From Arthrobotrys musiformis (lineage: Eukaryota; Ascomycota; Orbiliomycetes; Orbiliales; Orbiliaceae), in the NCBI GenBank assembly GCA_036971715.1, contig JAVHJL010000001.1:2728001-2792000 (forward strand): a DNA stretch of 64,000 nt, read 5' to 3'. This document shows positions 59,800 to 64,000 of the stretch, in pieces. A program made the position numbers and the translations under genes. The notes beneath the pieces were generated by a model. It ran no database searches, was not told where the DNA came from, and worked only from the letters and a program-made list of their open reading frames with translations. How positions within the stretch are numbered: position 1 is the first letter of the stretch; each line of letters starts with the position of its first letter.

Positions 59800-61002
59800 A
59801 TGTCATCGGACGAAAAAACCACCGCCGCTGAAGTCTCAAGCATCTCCAACAAGCTTCAAAGCTTGTCGGTCAATGATGTTCAGGACCGAGAAGGCGAAGC
59901 CGGAGAACCCACGCGAACCGAAGAGGACTACGCCCAATCGCCATTGACGCTTCGAGCTATCGTTTCATCGAAGGAGGCAGGTGTTATTATCGGTAAAGCA
60001 GGCAAAAATGTGGCCGACCTTAGAGATGAAACTGGGGTCAAAGCTGGTGTCTCGAAAGTTGTTCCGGGCGTCCACGATCGGGTCTTAACCGTTACGGGCA
60101 ACCTAGACGGAGTCGCAAAGGCTTATGCAATGGTTGCTCAGACCCTCGTTGATAGCCCCCCAGGTGCCATCCCAACCACCCCAATGGGAACCCATCGTAA
60201 GTTAATACCCCGCCCCTTCCCTCAGGGTCTCAGAGCCTAACATCCCATTCAAAATCTAGCAGTGCGATTGCTCATATCCCATAACCAAATGGGCACAATC
60301 ATTGGCCGCCAAGGCCTGAAAATTAAACACATACAAGATGTCTCTGGTGTTCGTATGGTCGCTCAAAAGGAAATGTTGCCACAGTCCACCGAGCGGATCG
60401 TCGAAGTCCAAGGATCAGCTGATGGCATCCGTCAAGCAGTTTGGGAAATCGGCAAGTGCCTCGTAGACGACTGGCAACGAGGCACTGGTACTATCCTCTA
60501 CAACCCTGCGGTCCGATCCAACGCCGCCCACGGTACAGGCTCCGGCACATCTGTCATTTCCAACGGCGGCCCAGGAACTTCTACTTCAACGGATAGATTT
60601 CCCAACGACCGCCCAAACCGTGGACCAGTACGCACCGGGAATGGAACAGATTTCTCTGAACCCTCACCATCTTTCCCGAGACGAGGTCACTCTGATTCCA
60701 CTTCACGGGCCTCGGCGCCAGCCCCAAGTACGGAAAATGGAGAGGAGCTTCAAACCCAAAACATTAGCATCCCTGCAGATATGGTTGGTTGTATTATTGG
60801 ACGAGGAGGCAGCAAAATTTCGGAAATTCGTAAGAGCTCCGGCGCAAGAATCAGCATTGCAAAGGCCCCACACGACGACACTGGGGAAAGAATGTTCACC
60901 ATTGTCGGAAGTGCTCAAAGCAACGAGAAAGCACTCTACCTTCTCTACGAAAATCTCGAGGCAGAGAAAACGCGTCGATCGCAGGGTAGCGGCCAGGACT
61001 AG
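59800..61002 (+). CDS. Triple KH-domain RNA-binding protein (Rnc1/PCBP type)
   Basis: A poly(C)-type RNA-binding protein. Its relatives, fission-yeast Rnc1 and budding-yeast Hek2 or Pbp2, bind and stabilise or move mRNAs. Exons 59800-60196 and 60260-61002 give 379 aa. Three KH domains each show the GxxG loop: KH1 at about 45-112 (IIGKAGKN), KH2 at about 134-205 (IIGRQGLKIKHIQD) and KH3 at about 292-360 (IIGRGGSKISEIR). A Gly/Ser/Asn-rich linker sits between KH2 and KH3. Rnc1 is a target of the cell wall MAPK in S. pombe, so a tie to the MAPKK in this window is possible but unproven. The start is the first ATG (cacaATGT) of the frame. Confidence 0.92.
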
Positions 61003-61736
61003 AGGATCCTGGATGTTCTTTCTTCCCGATTCCGCTGCCGTATTTTCGCTCCTGACTACCTCTCGAATCATTTTCATGAAACCCATCATCAGTTTTAATT
61101 ACTCTTCTCGCATGTTCCGAAAAAAAAGGCAAGAAAACTTTTGGTATGGAACCGACCAGTACAACACCCCCACCCGCTGGTTTGTAGCCCTTTCGAAGAC
61201 TTTTCTACCTTAGTTTCCCTCCTCTATTTTACGCTGTCATCTTTTTGTCTTCACTACACACGCTATATCCTTGATTGACAGACGCCCTCCCTGTATGGTT
61301 GCCCTTTTGGTTATGGGTACACACTCTGTTACTAGAGAGAGCGCTCCTGGGACGTGATCATACGCTTATTCTATTCCTCTTAAGCTTTCACACCTGGTAT
61401 CAAAAAATTTCAAGGTTGATTCGCTTTCATGTGAAATACTTGTTTCATTCTTCGGGGGTCTTTGAGAGATAATCACTCATTCGGAATCTTACGAAGACTT
61501 AATTCAAAAGGTTCTACGGGAAATAATATGGAGTTTCTAGGGTTTTGCATGAATTTGGTCCGTTATCTTTTATTTCATCTTTTTTATTTCCACTTCTTTC
61601 TTTATTTTTCGTTTCACCGGAGGTGTTAGAACAACCTTGTAATCCAGAGTAAAATTATGAAATCAATCGCTAAAGTTTAACCATGATTATGTCGCGAGCC
61701 TTAGCGCGGGTTTCTCAGAACGATACTAGATACCTA
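61003..61736. terminator. Convergent intergenic, KH gene and Ku80 3' ends
   Basis: About 730 bases between converging genes. T-rich DNA (61560-61615) and AT-rich DNA (61640-61690) lie near the Ku80 end. No gene is seen. Confidence 0.4.
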
Positions 61737-63833
61737 TTACCTCCCATAATAGAACCTATTGCTCTCTTCGATTGTAGTCTTCGATCGACTGTCTTCGCCA
61801 GGAAGCACTAAACCAAGCTTGTCCTTCCTTACTCTAGACCAGAAGTCTCTCCTGTCAGCTTCAGTGAAGGACTTCAACTCTCGTATGAACGAGTCATACA
61901 ATTCAAACGCCTCGAACGTTATGCAATCGTCTCTCAAGATTCTCAGACATTCGATAGCTTTACTGTATTGTAGGTCCGCAAGGCTATGGCGGATGGTGTC
62001 TTTGATGATATCTCCCATCTGCTGTACCAGGGACTGGATATCTCCCGTCTCCTGTGCAGAGGCTATCATCTGTCTGAACTCCGGGATTGGATTGTTTTTA
62101 TCGATCCGTCTGGATTTGGTCCGCTCCTCTAATAGCTTGCCCACGTCAAGGCCAGATAACGGCTTGTCTCTCCCAATCTTCTTCCCTTTGGCTTTTGTGG
62201 GGATCAAGCAAACATCAGCGGCCTGTTTTAGCCTATCAAGGTCCTCCTCTGGTTCTAGCCCTGAGGGTATGGTCGAGTATTCGAGAAGAACCGGGCTAAT
62301 GTCGGGGAGGCTATCCTCGTCAGGCGCAATAGCCCGCGCGCGTATTACCTGCTGTATTCTATGGAGCACCGGCGAGAACATGTCTTCCGGTTGCGCAAAG
62401 GGAAGTAGCGGGTCATTTAAACCCTCGAGGCTCATGAGGTTCATTGAATCGACATACTCATTCATCGCCTCTTGTAGCTCTTGGCTTGGTATGAGTCTAT
62501 GTTTATCAAGAACCTTCCCACTAACCGTTCGAACAGTATCGAGTGGTGCAAACTTGTATTGTCGCGTGTCTTCGGCAAAGGGGAGCTGAACCTCCACTAG
62601 ACACTCAAATTCAGGCTCGATAACTGGTGCCATCGCGACCATAACCGGGGGTTTATCAACTTTGGTGACCAGCCTTCCGATTGCTAAAGAATCCAATTCG
62701 TAAAGCGCGTGTATGAAGGAAGATAGCGCCATGATGGACTCGTCATTGGCCTTAGACCCGACGATGATATTGCTGTTGGAAAGACATATCTGTCTCTCGA
62801 ACCCGGACTTGGGTATGAAACCAACGATCTTGAGACTCGCCTCAGTACTGAATTTAACAATCTCTTGATCCTCTGTGCTAATAGGCACAATGGTTCTCCC
62901 ATAGAGATAGCCCTTTGCCATATCCTCCCGGCCAATGTCAATGGCTTTCCCCGGTGCGTCCTCGTCCTCGATTTGGAAGGTCCTTGTATTCCGAATCCTC
63001 TGTAGGCTACCATCCACTTGGTCCCGTTCGGAGGTTATCGCAAAGCTAGAAGCTGTAGGAGGCTTCGCGACCATTGTACGAGGAAACCGTTCGACATCAA
63101 TCAAAAGCATGGATCCTGGGTTAACAGACGCATTTCCGATCGACAAACAACCCCGGAACGAATGGACGGGCCTGGTTTTCTTGGTTCGGGGGCGCTGGAT
63201 CTCTTCTATAGCCTCTGCTATTGTCCCAAATATTCCATCACATTGGTCGCACAATTCTTTTAAAGCTTTCTCGTTTTCAGCTTTCAAAGTGCCTTTGTCC
63301 CTTTCTTCAAATCCGAACTCCGGGTCGTCAAAGTCAACTCCAAGGACGGTAAGATTGATCCTGTGTTCCTTTATCTGTTCAATAATGTCCCCGATCCCAT
63401 CGAAGTCGAAACTCCCTGTGCCATTCGTCAAGAGGACAATGTTGCGAATATATTTCAGCTTCTTGCAATATTTCTCGATGATGTCAAGGGCGACAACCAA
63501 GGCGGAAATGCCATCCCCTTGGTCAGTTGCGCTCGGCCCCAAAAGTTGCTTCAACCCACGTATCTGTGGCATGAGAAATTGACTCATGGGATTCAGGACG
63601 CTGATGTTTGTATAATTGTCATCATTTTGAACAAGACCGTTATCGCTGCCATCCGTTCGAAATCCAACAACTGCAATCGTATCTGTCTTGCGTCCATTCG
63701 AGACCGTCGTCGTAATACGATCCCATAAATACCTCAAGGTGTATTCAAGGTCTGTTTCTGATCTACCCGTGTTTAAAGCGTCCATTGACGCCCCTAGGTC
63801 GACAACATAGACAGTGGCTTGCTTGTCAGCCAT
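61737..63833 (-). CDS. KU80: Ku80 subunit of the non-homologous end-joining complex
   Basis: Binds DNA ends with Ku70 as a ring and starts non-homologous end joining; in fungi it also sits at telomeres. A single open frame of 698 aa with no intron, unusual among its neighbours. The N-terminal VWA-like domain (1-230) starts TVYVVDLGASMDALN. The central Ku beta-barrel spans about 240-500, including GYLYGRTIVPIS and ALSSFIHALYELDSLAIGRLVTKV. The C-terminal helical region includes EFRQMIASA and LRDDCITFEAFELYDSFIRELK. The short tail lacks the DNA-PKcs-binding end of animals. The start is MADKQATV in the first ATG of the frame. This is known in Neurospora as mus-52. Confidence 0.95.
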   Translation of the reverse strand: MADKQATVYVVDLGASMDALNTGRSETDLEYTLRYLWDRITTTVSNGRKTDTIAVVGFRTDGSDNGLVQNDDNYTNISVLNPMSQFLMPQIRGLKQLLGPSATDQGDGISALVVALDIIEKYCKKLKYIRNIVLLTNGTGSFDFDGIGDIIEQIKEHRINLTVLGVDFDDPEFGFEERDKGTLKAENEKALKELCDQCDGIFGTIAEAIEEIQRPRTKKTRPVHSFRGCLSIGNASVNPGSMLLIDVERFPRTMVAKPPTASSFAITSERDQVDGSLQRIRNTRTFQIEDEDAPGKAIDIGREDMAKGYLYGRTIVPISTEDQEIVKFSTEASLKIVGFIPKSGFERQICLSNSNIIVGSKANDESIMALSSFIHALYELDSLAIGRLVTKVDKPPVMVAMAPVIEPEFECLVEVQLPFAEDTRQYKFAPLDTVRTVSGKVLDKHRLIPSQELQEAMNEYVDSMNLMSLEGLNDPLLPFAQPEDMFSPVLHRIQQVIRARAIAPDEDSLPDISPVLLEYSTIPSGLEPEEDLDRLKQAADVCLIPTKAKGKKIGRDKPLSGLDVGKLLEERTKSRRIDKNNPIPEFRQMIASAQETGDIQSLVQQMGDIIKDTIRHSLADLQYSKAIECLRILRDDCITFEAFELYDSFIRELKSFTEADRRDFWSRVRKDKLGLVLPGEDSRSKTTIEESNRFYYGR

Positions 63834-64000
63834 TTTATAACGCGATGGTCTGTGGCGAGTCTCTGACCCCTGGTAGTGAGCTTCGGACCTCTTTCTAACT
63901 GCACCGAGACGTGTTCGACGGCTTGAAGGGGGTCCTTGTTGAGGGGGCTTTCTATATGGCAGAGGGCGGCGAGGCGGAAGGAATTGTTATGAATATGATG
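63834..64000. promoter_or_regulatory. Ku80 promoter, cut by window edge
   Basis: The 167 bases upstream of the Ku80 start run to the window end. No clear site or exon is visible. Confidence 0.4.

Noticed and set aside
1..64000. tRNA and rRNA genes
   Set aside because: Looking for tRNA B-box sequences (GGTTCRA) with a matching A-box on both strands gave no convincing candidate; a covariance-model search was not possible here.

Overview
The window is a gene-dense stretch of nuclear chromosome from a filamentous ascomycete (Pezizomycotina). The evidence is: short GT-AG introns of about 45-110 nt, many with a CTAAC-type branch point; a PacC pH regulator, a Clu1 protein, a fungal-type MAPKK of the cell-wall pathway, an ERG24 sterol reductase and a Zn2Cys6 regulator; and intergenic DNA full of simple repeats. 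No bacterial, viral or transposon genes were recognised, so the species and class cannot be fixed from this sequence alone. I rebuilt 21 protein genes from their exons. For the 20 complete ones the exon lengths add up to an intact reading frame.

Layout. 0-5.7 kb: a pyruvate decarboxylase cut by the left edge (-), an Mrl1-like mannose-6-phosphate-receptor-domain protein (-) and ERG24 (+). 6.2-16.7 kb: the FIT2/Scs3 lipid protein (+), then three genes in a row on the minus strand that all point to mitochondria: an NDUFAF5-like methyltransferase, Clu1 and an Orc1-like AAA ATPase with a targeting-like N terminus. 17.7-27.6 kb: a FHA-forkhead factor and a Zn2Cys6 regulator, separated by about 4.5 kb without recognisable genes. 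28.2-38.9 kb: an Mkk1/2-type MAPKK (-), an F-box/WD40 protein (+), PacC (+) and an EB1/Mal3 microtubule plus-end protein (+). 39.3-44.3 kb: a TPR/J-domain co-chaperone (-) and a Rua1_C-domain regulator (-). 47.9-58.4 kb: a Sip3/Ysp1 (LAM) membrane-contact protein (-), the vacuolar SNARE Vam7 (+), an ING-family PHD protein (-) and a Gfd2-like nuclease-fold protein (+). 59.8-63.8 kb: a triple-KH RNA-binding protein (+) and Ku80 (-).

The genes are mostly housekeeping and regulatory. There is no secondary-metabolite, defence or mobile cluster. Themes recur (ER and sterol lipids: ERG24, FIT2, Sip3/LAM; vacuole and endosome: Mrl1, Vam7; mitochondria: NDUFAF5, Clu1, AAA; stress signalling: Mkk, PacC), but that they are linked in function is only inference. 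The most informative non-coding signals are around pacC. Several GCCAAG hexamers, the known PacC binding core, lie upstream, and a small upstream ORF runs across the pacC start codon. A hexanucleotide microsatellite of about 140 bp fills part of an intron in the Mrl1-like gene, and AGGTA / ACTTAAGTA-rich tracts recur across the intergenic DNA.
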